Shown in pieces: positions 44,101 to 57,500 of a stretch of DNA of 64,000 bases. The first letter of the stretch is position 1, and the number at the start of each line of letters is the position of its first letter. The position numbers were made by a program, and so were the translations under genes. The DNA is from Naematelia aurantialba (taxonomy: Eukaryota > Basidiomycota > Tremellomycetes > Tremellales > Naemateliaceae): assembly GCA_021527695.1 (NCBI GenBank), contig JAKFAO010000010.1:124001-188000 (forward strand), given 5' to 3'. The notes under the pieces were generated by a model that was not told where the DNA came from, did no database searches, and saw only the letters and a list, made by a program, of their open reading frames with translations.

Positions 44101-45082
44101 AGGGTGTCGCATTACTGCCCTTTATCGATCAGAAGCGGCTGCTCGCTGCGCTTAAGAGCAAGGAGGAGCATTTTACGGAAGACGAAAAGAGGCGAAACCG
44201 ATGGGGAGACAACGTGATGTTCATCGCGGAGGGCAATGCTCTCTACGACGCGTTCTGCTCGCTGTATACCCTCAAAGCGGGACAAAAGGTGAAGTTATAG
44301 ATGCAAGTTTGGACATCTCCGCTGACAGTCCTGATCAGCCCATGCAGATCGACGTGAAAGCGTCACAAGGGACTAGTGGTGCCGTCCTCGCCGATCCCGG
44401 TTGTGTTCCTAATTCAGGCATGGACTCGCCTCTGCCATCAATACCTGAATGTCCTGATCTGGACAACAACTCTGCCATTTCGGTGCGATACTACTTTCCT
44501 CGTCAAGCACATTCCCACCGCTCGGTCATCTTGCGCGGATACCAACCTGGTCCTCCGCGGTTAACCGAGGGTGACAAGGACTGGGTCAGGCGCGGCGGAC
44601 AACGAGGAGGTGGAGGAGGCGGAGGCGGCGGTGGCGGTGGCGGACGAGGTCCTCGGTATTCTGGAGGACAAGGGCAGATGAGTGGTCCCGGGATGTCGCA
44701 CGGGGGATACGGGGGGCACAACGGACGGAACCACCCTGAGCCCCAACGACTCGCTGCGTACGGTGGGCAGTCTGGTCCGCCACCGAATGCAGGCTACGGT
44801 GGAGGCGGTTACGCTCCTCCCGCCGTCCCTGTTGGCGGAGGGTATGGAGGATATGGCTATGGGGGCGGAAACCCGTATGCTGCGGCGCCGCCGGCTCCGT
44901 ATGGCGGGTACGGCAGCGGCATGCCAGCGCCGACTCTCCCGTACGGTGCTCGGCCGAACGCGTATGCCGCACCGCCGGCTCCACCGGTAAATGGGGGTGG
45001 GGGTTATGGGGGCTATGGCAGTGGAGGGGGGTACAACCCGTATGGGTCGGGGCCGGGGCGAGGCGGGCCGCGTCGGTATTGA
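41200..45082 (+). CDS. RAT1: RAT1/XRN2 nuclear 5'-3' exoribonuclease
   Basis: Ten exons (41200-41202, 41250-41418, 41476-41625, 41673-41855, 41913-42710, 42777-43566, 43612-43692, 43737-43940, 43985-44288, 44339-45082) sum to 3426 nt, 1141 residues. It starts [18 protein letters not shown], with [22 protein letters not shown] and [13 protein letters not shown] carrying the metal-binding Asp/Glu set of the XRN active site. A CCHC zinc knuckle ([14 protein letters not shown]) is present, as in fungal Rat1. A long acidic, disordered insert (about residues 570-700) precedes the conserved half ending [19 protein letters not shown]. The C-terminus is Gly-rich with RGG-type repeats. In the nucleus it trims rRNA and terminates Pol II transcription. 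The ATG alone forms the first coding exon. An oligo(G) tract follows the stop at 45111-45138. Confidence 0.95.
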
Positions 45083-45480
45083 TCGGTCCGCGGCTGTCGA
45101 CGGCGCCGCCGGGGGGGGGGGGGGGGGGGAGGGGGGGGCACGTCGGCACTGAGACGTCCGTTGGTGTCGAGATTTATCTGTGGTGGGTGTTGAGAGCCGG
45201 CAATGTCAGTATCGTCGGGCATGTGGGGATGGCAGAGTGTGGAGATGGGCGGTCGTTTGGAGAGCAGGGCGGAACAGGTTCGATCCTACAGAGGAGAGAT
45301 CGTCTTGTATTCTAGGCACCATGTTATAACAAACTGCATCTCTATCTCTACTGAGTTCCATTCTGAGAGCGTCACACGATCGCCAGGATACACCCATGGC
45401 TCTCTCCCTCGGTCCTGATAACTGGCCATGGACACCCGGAGCCCACGTTGGTCGTTATTGTGCAGCCGAGTCCACGATTC
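45083..45480. other. Convergent intergenic region with oligo(G) tract
   Basis: 398 bp between RAT1 and the pyroglutamyl peptidase stop codon. It contains a run of 19 G, one A and 8 G at 45111-45138. The remainder shows no gene. Confidence 0.6.
45111..45138 (+). repeat. Oligo(G) tract, 19 G, A, 8 G
   Basis: Read directly, starting 28 bp after the RAT1 stop on the same strand as the transcript. It would form G-quadruplex RNA. Homopolymer length may be affected by sequencing. Confidence 0.85.
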
Positions 45481-46584
45481 TCAGCATTGCCCATCAGGGA
45501 TCCAGGTCTCCTCCATAGCACCAAGCAGCGCCTTGACGACCTCTGTCCCCTGCTGCAGCGCCACCTCAGTAGGACAAGGCGGGACGTGCAGAAAGAGCAC
45601 GTTGCCGCGCCGCCCATGGCGTTTGAACCAGCGCAACGAGGTGTGGTATATGAATCCGCAGAGGTAGGCGCCGACGCTATCGCTCGCACGGACGGCGACC
45701 TCGGGTACTGTGTCTGTGCATTTGGCGGTCCAGAGGTCGAGGATCTCGTCGTATGGCGTTTCCGTCACAAGTGATCCGCTCCCACTCCTGATTTCACTCC
45801 CGCTCCCACTTGCAGTCCCCGTCCCAGTCCCACCTTCAGTCCCAGTCCCAGCTTCGATTCCAGTCCCAGCAGCAGCTTCAGTTCCAGCACCTGTCGCCGA
45901 GCCAAACTCATCAGGCGGCCACATCGCATCGACGTCCTCTGGCGAAATGACTCGCCCATCCACGTCGCCGGACCGAAACCCCGCGCGGGGCGCCGATTTC
46001 TCGAGGCCGAACCAGCCGTATCCCCCCGCCAAGCCTATGTGCAGCACCAGATCGGGCTGGTGGGTCTCTAGAAGTGCAGGGACGAGGGAGCGGACAGTGT
46101 CGTATGATACGGGGATAGGCGTGGGGTGGATGATGATGTTGGGATTAGAGTCGAGGAACGGTGAAGTGGAGGAAGAGGCGGGGGACGGAGCAGAGGAGAG
46201 GAGGGATGCGATTTGGTATGAGGGGTTGAGGGTGTTTGGACCCCATGGCTTGTCGAGGTCAGCATGCTCGGTGGTCGTGGCTCATGTGAAGTCAGGATGG
46301 AGGAGGAAGAGAAGGAGAAGGAGAAGGAGAGAGATAAGAGGAGAAGAAGGTGAGGAGGAGGATCAGAGTATGAGGAGTGGCCAATGGAAGGGAAACGGCA
46401 CTGGAGGGAAACAGGGAAAGGGGACGTGTAGAAGGTGAAGAGGACGGGCAAGGGCAAGGGGAAGTTATCGGAGGGTGGAAAGAAGGGGAAGAAAGGGGAA
46501 GAGGTTAGAGCATCGAGGACGCACCCCAAAGCCCGTAACCAGGATTCTAGGACGCCGGTCAGGCCGCCCGGGAACAGCTGGCAT
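45481..46584 (-). CDS. Pyroglutamyl (pyrrolidone-carboxylate) peptidase, C15 family
   Basis: Two exons (46584-46525, 46248-45481) give 275 residues. The N-terminal strand is ILVTGFG joined directly to PWGPNTLNPSYQIA, as expected for the C15 fold. LVLHIGLAGGYGWFGLEKSA and a nearby APRAGF follow. The catalytic Cys lies in SVGAYLCGFIYHTSL and the catalytic His in LFLHVPPCP. The enzyme removes N-terminal pyroglutamate from peptides in the cytosol. Between the family's two halves is a low-complexity insert (Gly/Thr/Ser/Glu-rich, plus-strand about 45780-45890) coded by degenerate CAGTCC repeats. The intron (276 bp) is purine-rich on the plus strand, thus pyrimidine-rich on the sense strand. The splice was chosen because it joins the two halves of the strand-loop motif in frame. 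Confidence 0.85.
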
Positions 46585-46866
46585 CGCGAGGGCCGTGACT
46601 CGTTGACCAGGAGAGTTGAAGGGTTTGGAACGCAGACTACTTCCTGCCTCAGAAGAGTTTGAGAGACTTCCGACTACTAAGCTAATGGGCGAGAGTGAGT
46701 AGGCACTGAGGATAACAACATGCTGCTCAGCATTGAGTATGCCACGCGATGTACTGGACTGCATCTCGGACAAGGCCGAGGCCGACAGCTGTCGGTGGCT
46801 CGAGGATATACTCATTCGCTATACTATGCTATACAATGCATGTAGGTTACTGGTGATGGGAGCAGG

Positions 46867-48181
46867 TCATGCCTCGACAAGTGGCTTCCGGGACCATACC
46901 TTTATAGTACCGTCTGTGATCTCGTCAGTGGACAATTTCAAACGTAGAGGCAGAGGCATGCGACGCACCTGTGCTGGCAGTGACCATGTCCCTGCCATGC
47001 GGTGCGAGTTCGAGCCAGGTGATGGGCTTCTTGTGGACTGCCGAAGGGGTTGGATTCATCGCTCTCCCCTGCCAAGGAGTCAGCGAGCCCTGTGACCAAA
47101 CAAAGTCCGGACGATATGCGCCACTCACATCCAGGACGTTCCAGCTCCAAATCTTGCCCTCCTCGTCTCCTGCCAACACCAATCCCTCGCCATAGCCCCA
47201 GCAAGCCCGGCTCCGCACATCCTTCACCTTGTGCCCCGATACGGTTTGCAAGACATTTCCGTTTGCCCGGTCAAATACCCGCAACTTGCCGTCCATGGAC
47301 GAGACGAGCAGCGTATCTTTGGGCGCCGTGGGACTAGCCTGGACAGACGCGATGGGCGAGCCGACGAGGTCTTCTGTCATTTTGCCCATTCGGAGATCGT
47401 GCGTCCTCAAGAGTCCGTCTAGAGAGCCTGATATGATCTCGGGCAAGTCTGCGGGGATCGATAGCGAGGTTATCGAGTTGGTCGCTTCTTTGAGGGTTTG
47501 AATGGGATCTCGCGTTGCCGCTCTGCAAAGGAGCGTCTCAGCGAGAAAGAACACTGGAGTATCTGATTGAAGAATGGTGACCCACCTCATGTCCCACAGC
47601 ATGATTTTCGCATCAAATCCGGCTTTCAGACAGTCGTCAGTTCGGTACAGAGGGCCTTGGGATGCCAAGAGGGTAGGGAGGGCAGGGGCTCACCACTCGC
47701 CAAGACTTGAGCATCCTTGTTGAACGCCACCGCATTGATCTTTCCAAAATGCCCTTGCAGCCTGCGCAGTACTGTCCCTGAAGCAACGTCCCAGACCAAC
47801 ACCATCTTGTCGCCCCCACACGAAGCGAATTTGGCATTATCATGTGCTCTGAACAGATCAGCTTTGCGCCCTGTGTCGACTAGCAAGTTGAAAGCCGAGG
47901 TAAGCTCACATGTCGAGCGCTAGTACCTCCTTTGCATGGCCGTTGTAGCATTTGATCTCCTTGCCTGTGCTGGGATTCCACAGTCGGATGGAGCGGTCCC
48001 CCGAGCCAGACAGGCAGTACTTTGCTCCGTGGTTGTAGCGGACGACATAGACAGGGCCCTGGTGTCCGTCCAATCTGCGACGGGTCAATGAGAGACACCA
48101 AGGGCTAATGGATGGCTCTTACGTCTGTACGAGGTTCTGAGGATATTCCAGCAAGTCTGCAGACCCTCTTGAGGGAGCCAT
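46867..48181 (-). CDS. WDR83/MORG1-type WD40 protein
   Basis: Seven exons (48181-48123, 48074-47910, 47848-47694, 47622-47586, 47522-47129, 47068-46969, 46913-46867) sum to 957 nt, 318 residues, all WD40. The order matches MORG1: TLDGHQGPVYVVRYN, GSGDRSIRLWNPSTGKEI, GHAKEVLA, GGDKMVLVWDVASGTVLRRL, GFDAKIMLWDMR, SGSLDGLLRTHDLRMGKM, LVSSMDGKLRVFDRANGNVL and DGTIKVWSRKP. The protein in animals is a scaffold for MAP kinase and a spliceosome C-complex component. The role in fungi is less clear. The short exon 47622-47586 is 37 nt. Other WD40 proteins of this size could look similar, but the DLRMG block is specific. Confidence 0.87.
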
Positions 48182-48507
48182 GGCCGGTTTGTGACTGACG
48201 ATACGAAAGAAACCGCTCCTCACACGGCAAAGCGAGCGTCAAGAGAACCTCCACTCGCGAGCGACCATTAGCTTTTGTCTCGGAATAATACAAACCGTTT
48301 CCAAATCGATTAGAAAAGTGATCTTCGGGGTATTACGAACCGGTGACACGCCCGATTACGAGACCCGACGGGAGATCAAAGCGCACGGCACATCCATCTC
48401 GACGATCTTCCTCCTTTCCACCCTTCTCCCGCCTCGTTCGCCCTCCTTCTTGGGCATTGGGGACCGTCTTGGAGTTGCTAGCTGCTCCATAATCCCCTTA
48501 GTCCACC
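48182..48507. promoter_or_regulatory. Divergent promoter between WDR83 and IRA1
   Basis: 326 bp between start codons. A good CACC-ATG context precedes the IRA1 start at 48508. No specific element is claimed. Confidence 0.5.
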
Positions 48508-51500
48508 ATGCCACTCAAGTGGTCTAGCTCCAGTTCGCCGAGGATGTTTGCGACGTCGATCAGTAGAGGCGCCGAGCTGGACTCTCTTCGCGAGTTTGGC
48601 AGGATGGCGGCACGATCCACAGTGGACGGTGGACAAGCAGAGGACAAGGTCATACATGCGCTAGTTGGAAGGATCGTGAACAAGGTGCGCAAGTGGCTTG
48701 ATGATCGCTGACTGGTCAAGCTACCATGTAACTCTGGCAGGCGGCTGGCAATGATGGAGGCGGACGCCGCTGTGCAGGCGACGGTGCAATCTCTTTTGAA
48801 GATATCCAAGATTCGCCTGGGTTTGGTCGTGCATGCCTTGACCTCTGCACTCGAGACCCTTTCCAAGGTATCCCCATCCTCACTCGGGGAAGTCGAGCTG
48901 ATGGCTCTTAGCACATCTCTGGAACCTCGCTCGTGGAAGGTCCACTCGACGTCCTTCATTCACAGCTCTTCCTCCTTCACCTACTATTCTCATGCCTTTC
49001 TGCATCATGGCAACTGCAAGCGCAACTGAACACGCTGGCAACAGAATTGCCGCGTGCTTGGCCAAGCCCAGAACCGCTGGATGATGCCCTGGCCCGCTAC
49101 TTGCTTGCCGTCATACTGGCCTGTATTCGCATGCTCCCCCCCGAGACATCGACAGCAGTGAGGACATCTAGTCCTGCAACGAATCGAGATGCAAAAGGCA
49201 GCACATCCTCCACTTCCCTCGCAGGACGGAGTATGTTTTCTGCATCTGCGTCGACATCCAAACCGTTAGGCGGAAGCTTCATGCAGCAGCATTCCTACCC
49301 TTCCGCGACCACATTTCGCTCGACCCCGCCTCTTCGCTCAAAGATGCTGTCACCTTCAGCTTTAGATCCGCTCACAACCGTCTTGCAAATGACAAAGTAC
49401 ATCGCGCGGACAACCTTCTTTCTCTCGGCTTCAAATTGGCCACTTGCCTTTCAACGAGCGAAATCTCGGATCAAGCAACTCACCGCAGTCAATGAAGAGG
49501 CTCTTGACCTTGTGGATCTACGGATCCTGGAATGGTCGGCGCTTGATCGAGCCAAACTCGCTCAAATCCTCCAAGAGGTATCACCAGTCTTCCTGCACAT
49601 CAAGCCAGCAGGTCAACTCGCCCTTGCTAAAGTGCTGAGGCATGCAATATGGAATTGGATAGATGCAAACCCTGGCGAGTACGAGGCCCTAGTGGAGAGC
49701 AATGGCAGGCTTGATCCCGGAACGGATATCTTGATCGACAGTATTCAATCAATGTCCGACTCGACCTCTTCGTCAAGTTCGAATGTAACTCGAGTCAAGG
49801 CTTTCTTTCCGCTTATGGCGAGCCTGCTTGTGATCTCTCCCGAAACACTGAAGCGTCTGGTCAAAGATGGTGGCGGCTCAAAGGGGAGTTCAACTCTGGG
49901 AAGGAAGCAAGCTTTCCTCGATAGCTTGCGAAAAGGCCTCTCGTCACACAGGGCGTTTGAGGCATGTGTCAACTGTTACCTCGATTTTCTTAAGGGTGCC
50001 AGCTGCCTGACCCCTCGCCTCACCAATGCAGGGATTCGCATGCTTGCAGTCGATACATATAACAGCTTGAAGGTGAGATTTGGTTTCCCTGCTCGTGTAG
50101 CGCGGCTGATGTAGCCTAGAGTGCGCTACTTGGCTTGAGTTCGGCGTCCGAAATCTCAGACCCTCAAATCCTCGTCGACGTGCTTACAACGCTCTCCCAA
50201 GTCAACCCTAGTGATGCTTTTCAGTTTATCTTTCCAAAACTGCTGGCGAGCCCAAGCGATGTGAGCAAGGGTGTGGCCGTCCGAGCCTGCATGGCTACTG
50301 TCCTGGAGGGCAACAGGCTGCCTTGGTCTCCGTCTATCCAGGTTCTGAGAGACGAGCTAGCTCCTATCCTCCGTGCTGTATTCCGAGTAAGTATTAAGAG
50401 GTAAGGAGTTCGAACTCATCCAATTTGATAGGCATGCTCTGGTGACTCTTTGCTCGGACGAGACAGAGGACCGCGATCAACCCCAGAGCCGCCGATGAAG
50501 CATATCGAGTTGATTTGCCATTTACTGAAGCTCTTCTCGACGGACCCACTGTTCATATACACAAAACCTGACACCGATGCTGCAACGACCAACAAGAAGC
50601 GCGCCTTCTTGGAGACCATATCCTGTCTGATGGTTGAGCCTACTCCAAAAGCCGTCCGGACGGCGGCCTCGAAATCCCTAACAGGCATCCTCGAGAAGCT
50701 GCCTAGGCTTGCTGTCTCATCAAGCCAAGCACAGAATGTGTTTTCTCAAAGCGGACCAGCACTGTAAGCATCTACAAAAGACGATAACTGAAATGCTAAT
50801 ATATCAGATGGCGAGTGCTGCTTGACGCAGGTCGTCAAGCTCTCTTCGCCTTGCATGTTGGCGAGCCGGACGATGTCGAACAGTCCGTGTCCGTGCTCCG
50901 TATAATCGCCTTGGAGCTCGGTCACTTGGCAGAAGCAACGCCTCACGTACGACACTCGTTACAGTCTGCCACTATCGCTGACATCTCCCGTTAGCATCTT
51001 GCGGACATGCCTGAAGGGACGATAGCCATCTCCGTTGCTTCCACCGCCTTCCTGATATCTCTTTCCTGGCCGGATGTCGAGCAGGGCACTCTGGCTTCAC
51101 CCTCGCTCATTGCCCTCGCAGCTCTGATGCGATTGGCACACCGGTCTCAGCTCACGGGTGTGGTTGCGCCCGAGAATGACGAAGCGAGAGACGCCGTACG
51201 ACTCGTCAATGGGCGCATTCAGGCGCTCGAAAGTATAGCCAATCTTCCCTCTGCGACCGGTGAGAAATACTGCAGCCGAATATATATAAGCTGAATGAGT
51301 CAGGGCGACACCAGCAGCAGCGTGCTCTTCGAAAGACTATTCGACCCTTCATCCGACCTTCTATTGTGCCAACCGCGTGCTGGCTCGGATTAGCAGCCTA
51401 TTGCCGAGGCTTGACTGCTCGAATCTTGGCGGCAGATGGCGACCAGAATGAGAGGGACTCTAGACGCAGGGCCCTTGCCGCTGACATAGATGGTCTGGAT

Positions 51501-54500
51501 GAGGTCTGTGTCAATAGAGTTAGTCTGTTCGCTTGCTGACAATTGTCCAGGAAGAGTCAAAGAATTGGCAAAATATCGTGCTTCTTCTCTGCACCACAGC
51601 CAACTCGGTGATATACGATGGAGGTCGCCCTCCAGCGTTATCGAGTCTGATCGGCGAAAATATGCTGCCCAAGGTTTATGACGATTCAAACGATCCCCTC
51701 GTCGCCTTCGAAGCTTTTCTGCACGAATGCGTCGACCTCCTCATTTGCCATTCAGTGCACGTCCGGGAAACTGTTAAGGATGCACTCGGTCAAGAGCTTC
51801 CACCAAACGCATATCCCATGCTGATTCCACAAATGACCCAGTGGGTGGTGTCGGAGTCATCTTGTTGTGTAGTACTGACACGGTTAGGCTGCTCTCACAT
51901 GCGGTGGGTCCGACAGGCATGATGTTGTCAGATCCCTTCACGATTTTCGTTGAGCAGGCCATTCTCGTCTTACGCCTCGCCATCTCCCGGCCTCAAGATG
52001 GCGAATATTCCGGCTCTACTCACTTAGAGCTTGGCGAGCTGTATTCTTTGCTCGTGCAGTATGTGCAGAAATTAGGCCAAGACGACGTATCGCTCCGGAT
52101 CAAGCTTGCCTTCTGCCAGTTAACGGAAGGGGGCTTGCAGAAAGCAGAGCTCGTCACCCTAGTGAACGGCGTAGCTCAACAGAATATCGTACTAGAACTG
52201 CTTCTGGGTTGGTCGTCGTACACCGTGAGCGTAAGAGTTTTCCTACTTTTTCTTGCAGCATGACTAAGAAAGCGCAGGAGACGGATTCACATCGTTACCG
52301 GGCGGATGTCGGCAGCAAGCTTCAGCACGAACTGGACCATGCGAGCCTTCGCGCAATGGTCCCACTAACTGAAGGCCTAACACTCAGAAGCGCAGGGGAC
52401 GACAGCGAAGACTCCATTGTCAAATCGCGCGTTTTCTACCGGTATTTGCATCATTTCATGCAGATGCTAGACCGCTCAGAAACCAACGATGTAAGTCGTC
52501 ATAACGCAGGTAACACGCGTGTCTGATGGTCCCAAGGCCTTATCGATTGACACACCATCGTTGGACTCTGGCCTTGGTCGACAGAAAACACGGTCTGATG
52601 TCGATACGTCCGCCCTTGCGGTTTCGATCCTATCACACCTCTTGGCCGCCAATATCGACGTCGGACTGAAACATTGTCTCCTGCTTGCTTACCATGAGAA
52701 ACCGGCGCTCCGTATCGCCTTGATGCAGTTGCTCACCAATATCCTGAGGCAAGGGGCGCGATTCGGAGGGCTCTCAACCAGAAGATCTGGTCTAACTCCT
52801 CGGCCATATCTTGAGCTATTTAACGATAACAATCTCGCTTTCGCTTTGGCCGTCACGGAGGTATGTCCTTCGAACGAGATTGACGAGATCAGTGTCCTGG
52901 TGTTCCGCAGCCACGAAGCCAATGGACAGCTACTCCCATTGATGAGGGCCTTGCTGCAACGCGAGGTATCAAATACCAGTGAGTGGTGAAAGTCTCATGA
53001 CTATGCTCGAATCTGAGACCCCCAGATCATGAGGCAGACCTCTTTCGAAGCAACTCCATCACGACGCGAATCATCAGTACCTTTGGACGGACATATGGAT
53101 AGTATGTTCCACCGTTTCGCGATGTAGCTTTCGCTAATGCGGCAATCAGCAACTACTGCAGATCGACATTGCAACCCTTGCTGAACTCGCTGCTCGAAAA
53201 GCCCACGGACTGCTCTTTTGAACTCGACCCCTCAAAAGCCGGACCCAACGACGATATTGAGCGCAATGCTGATCACCTTCGTTTGATGTGTCAAGGTTTG
53301 TTGGACCTAATATGCGCGTCTTCCTCGCGCGTCCCGGTGTACGTCTTTCTCGATTCCCTCATAGTGTTAACTGACCCTCAAGGATGATCCGCGCTCTTTG
53401 CAATATCATCTGGGAAGTGGTCGAAACTCGCTATCCAGAATCTCGCCATTCAGCTGTTGGGTCGTTCATTTTTCTCCGTTTCTTCTGCTCGTCCATTGTC
53501 AGTCCAGAGACCATCGACCTAGAAGTACCCAGCGATGTTCGCGAAATTCGACGGGCTTTACTCTTGATCGCAAAGGTTATTCAGAGCCTGGCGAATAATG
53601 TGACATTTGGTGGAAGAGAAGTACACATGAGTGTGCTGAACTCGTTCTTATCCGAAAACATTAGGCAAGTAACCGAGTATCTGTCTGAGCTGGCTGTGAG
53701 TAGCCCAATTGACCATCCGGATGAGACTCAAACATTTCAGGCAAAACCATCGACATCAGAACTGCAACGAGCTGTCAGAGGTTATCAAGACGAGGCTCAA
53801 CGCATGCAAGATCCAGAGGTTGATGATACAATTCTGTAAGCGAGCCCATCTGTGCGTTGCTGTTCTTACTGACGAATGTCATCTAGGCAACGCTTCGCCT
53901 TCCGGCATATTAGTAAACTTGACGCGATCCTCACTTCAATGCCGGCCAGGTATCATCCAGTTAAGGGTGTGCAGATGGGCCGTCCAGCGAACGATGGTAT
54001 CCTTGTCCTAGAGCAGCTCAAGGCCAAAATGGCAACGTCGGGTCCTCCGAGTGTCGTTGCAAAACTCAGCGCTGCGGCGAGATCCCAGGTGTACGACGAG
54101 TAAGTCTCCAGATCTGCTTTTGACCTAGGCGTGACGTCGAACAGTTTCATGAAGCAGTACCGTGGTCGAAATGTGGAAAGCGTCTCGGCGGCTTTCTATG
54201 AAGGACCGATTAGTCAGGTAAGATCCGCCGCCGCGGTGTGCTTTTACACATGCTAATACTTCCAGAACGAGCGGCGTATCTTCTACTTTGTTGTGTCTCG
54301 GACGGCTCTTGTCGACTACGACTTGTTGACGTATCACATCTTTCATGTGAGCCGACCCGACGAGAATGGACTCAAAGCTCATGTCTTGCAGCTGTTGGAT
54401 AATGTCACTGGCTACTTCGATCTCGTAGTCGATCTGACCGAGGTCTCTGCGTCAAATGAGCTACCTTTGACCTGGCTCAAACGTACTCTACAGATGTGTC

Positions 54501-57500
54501 CCTCGGGAACCCTCTCATGCGTCAACGTGAGCCTGCTGCGCTCTCTTTCAGACAAATCTGAAGATTTCTAGACACTCGCCTTGTACAACCCAAATTCACA
54601 CACCAAGAGGCGCATACGGAGAGTCATATCCGGTGTCTCACCAATCGGTCAGTGGTGCAGCCGGTTGCATGGAAAATGTAGCACTAATGCCAAACAGTCC
54701 CTTCGATTGGCAGGAATGTTGTGGCCGCCAGTAGTCCGGCCGAACTTGCGGACGCCATCCCGTTCACAAGCCCCGCTCTTCCCGAATTTACAATGGCATT
54801 GGCGTACGAAGCGGATCACGTTTTCACTAATCTTCTGACTCTGTCCGATCACGATCAGCAGATACCTGTCGTAGCGAAGATTGGATACGACTGCCTTCAA
54901 GTAGCATCGGTGCGTTTACGACGGATTGTGGAGAATGGGGCTGACACTTTTCACAGTGGCGAAAGCAAGATTTTACCACCACTGTCAAGGCATACTTGAT
55001 TGATGTGATCCGCCTGAAAGACATCGAGGACATCTCCACAGGGACCGGCGCGACTAGTGACCAGCTGACTATCCGCTATTCTCAAAACGAGACGCTTACC
55101 TTCATCACACGCAGTAGGTCGACGTTACTGGCCCCCCACCAATAAGTTGCTGACTCAACGCAGAACGTGACGATATGGCCCAGATCATACGAAGTGCACG
55201 GGCCAAAATTCATGAAGCCCCCTCGTTTGCTAGAACTTTACGCTCCAGCGACATTCCCGGGACGCTGCTGAGTGTCGCTTTGCTGAACCTCTGCTCGTCC
55301 GATGAAGTTCTGAGGTCAGGGGCGTATGCTTTGCTGCAGGAACTTTGCCACTTCTTCAAATTCGATCTCGCCTCTCGCATGATGCTTGTTGGAGGTGAGT
55401 GATACTCGTTATTGACCACTGACGCTTACCGATGTTAGCTGGCATCCACATCCCGAGCAACTCGCTAGGGCTTGTAGCGGATATTAGCAAGGCACTCGCC
55501 AGTCTGGTTCCGAGACTCACTCTCGACTTCCTGAAAGAATGGTTGATTGGATTTTCCAAAGCGGATATACCTCAGAAGACAGCGGCATTGTTCTATGTCA
55601 GCTCGTGGTTGTCCCACTTGAGTGGCTACGCCAAGCCTTCGAAAGACCACGGATTACTTCACGCGAAAACTGTCGCTGAGATTTTGCGAGGACTCATCAA
55701 TATCACTGTATCGGAGAAACATGTATGTTATCTCGACACGAAGAGTACGGCTGATGCGGTCTGCAGCAATTGTACCTTTCGATACACGAGTGGATATGGA
55801 AACCTTTGGGGAAGTCTCAAGACGCTCTGTTAGATCTCATGCTTAGCGAATTGCTAAGTGTCGCTCTCGACTCTGGAATGTCTTCGGAGAAGACAAAATG
55901 CGTCGCAGATATACTCGTTTCGATCGCGTCAATTCCAGTTCGGGGCAAGGTCATTGCAAGATTGCGCAAGGTAAATCGGTCTCGTTCAACCGTCTCGTTA
56001 CAAAGTTAATGTGGTAGCTGCTTGCCCAAACGTATCTCCGCCCGTCCCCTTCCTTGGTGGACAATTTGGCCTGGCCTGACATCTGCACTTTGACCCGTCT
56101 CAACGCGGCGCTCGCTTTCAACTCGACCTCGCCACTCGATACTCAGCTCTTCCTGCCCGAACTGTTCCACATCATCACTTCTCTCACTGGCATAGGCTCA
56201 GTAGGCATGCGTCAACTTGTGTATGGCCTACTGGTCAATGTCGTTCAATCCCTAGCTGTGTCACCTCCATCAACCGAAACGGACGGTCCGGCATTGCTAG
56301 CTCTTCTGGCGCAATGCCAAAGTCCAGAGCTCACGTCGTGCTTTGGGCTCCGGCGAGTTGCCGGTGGACTCGATCTGGCTAGTTTGCCGCATCCGGGAGA
56401 TGGAGACGCTCTCCTTCACAATACCGAGCAAGTAGCAAACCTCCTGGGGGAGATCTTGGACGCTGCGGCTGTATCAACAGGTATGGACGGACTTGATCCA
56501 GGTGACCACGCTCATTGAGACAGATTGCGGCAATGCCTGGCGAGCTCGCTGGATGGGGCTCGTGACGGCGACCTGCTTCCAGCACAATCCAGCTACTCAG
56601 CCTCAGGCCTTCACCGTGATGGGATTCCTAGCCCGTGAGGATGTCGATGAGGATCTTGTCTATCAAATCCTCGTGGCCATGTCGACAACACTATCGCAAT
56701 TCACAGAAGCGGACAATACGCTCGTCATTTCGATGCTACGGTGCTTGTCGCGCATCATCCCCGGCTTACTGCCAGACAGCCGATATGCTCCGAGCTTGTT
56801 CTGGATAGCTGTTGGCGTTTTGCAGCTGGGCCATGTTCCGTTGTTTGCTGGTGCGCTTCAAGTCATGCTTATGGCGCTGCGTTCAATGATTGCCACCCGC
56901 CTGCCGGGACAAAATGTGCTTCAAGCACTTTCCGAGGCGAAAACTATCGGTGGCGAAGCAGGGCGCAAGCTAGATGAAGTGTGTGGTGTGAGTTTCGATA
57001 CCGATCTCGGCTTTGCTCTGGTTGGCATCATCTTCAAGGGGGTCCGACACCCGTCGAACAAAGCGCTAGCCGTCGAAGGTGATGTTCGAATTGCTCAAAA
57101 TTTCTGCGGCCCAGAAGTCTTCAGGCGGGTCGGGCGATGCAGCAGGCAAGCTTGTAAAGACGAGCAGTGTGCCGTTCTTCATGGCCCTGTTACCGATTGT
57201 TGCCGGTTCTGCCACCGATTTCGGCGAACTGGTGTCAGCTGCGGGGCTGCAGTTGGATGAGAAAGTGCTCGCAGATCCTTTGTCTTGCCCCACGTACGAG
57301 GTTCTTGACTTGCCGTGAGTTTCGGGACTTGAGGACGGTGACTGAATATCAGGGACAACTACACGGCCCTTTTGTTGGTCACATTTGTGACGACAGTTCT
57401 GAACTCTGCGACTTCGGATCCTGAACGTATTGTCCTCTATCGCTTTATCGCCGACGCGGCGGGTGACATGCCAGAAGTGATATCCATGGCGTGAGTGGCT

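Noticed and set aside
45270..45290. GGTTCGATCCT resembling a tRNA B box
   Set aside because: No matching A box or acceptor stem lies upstream; it is in the 3' flank of RAT1.
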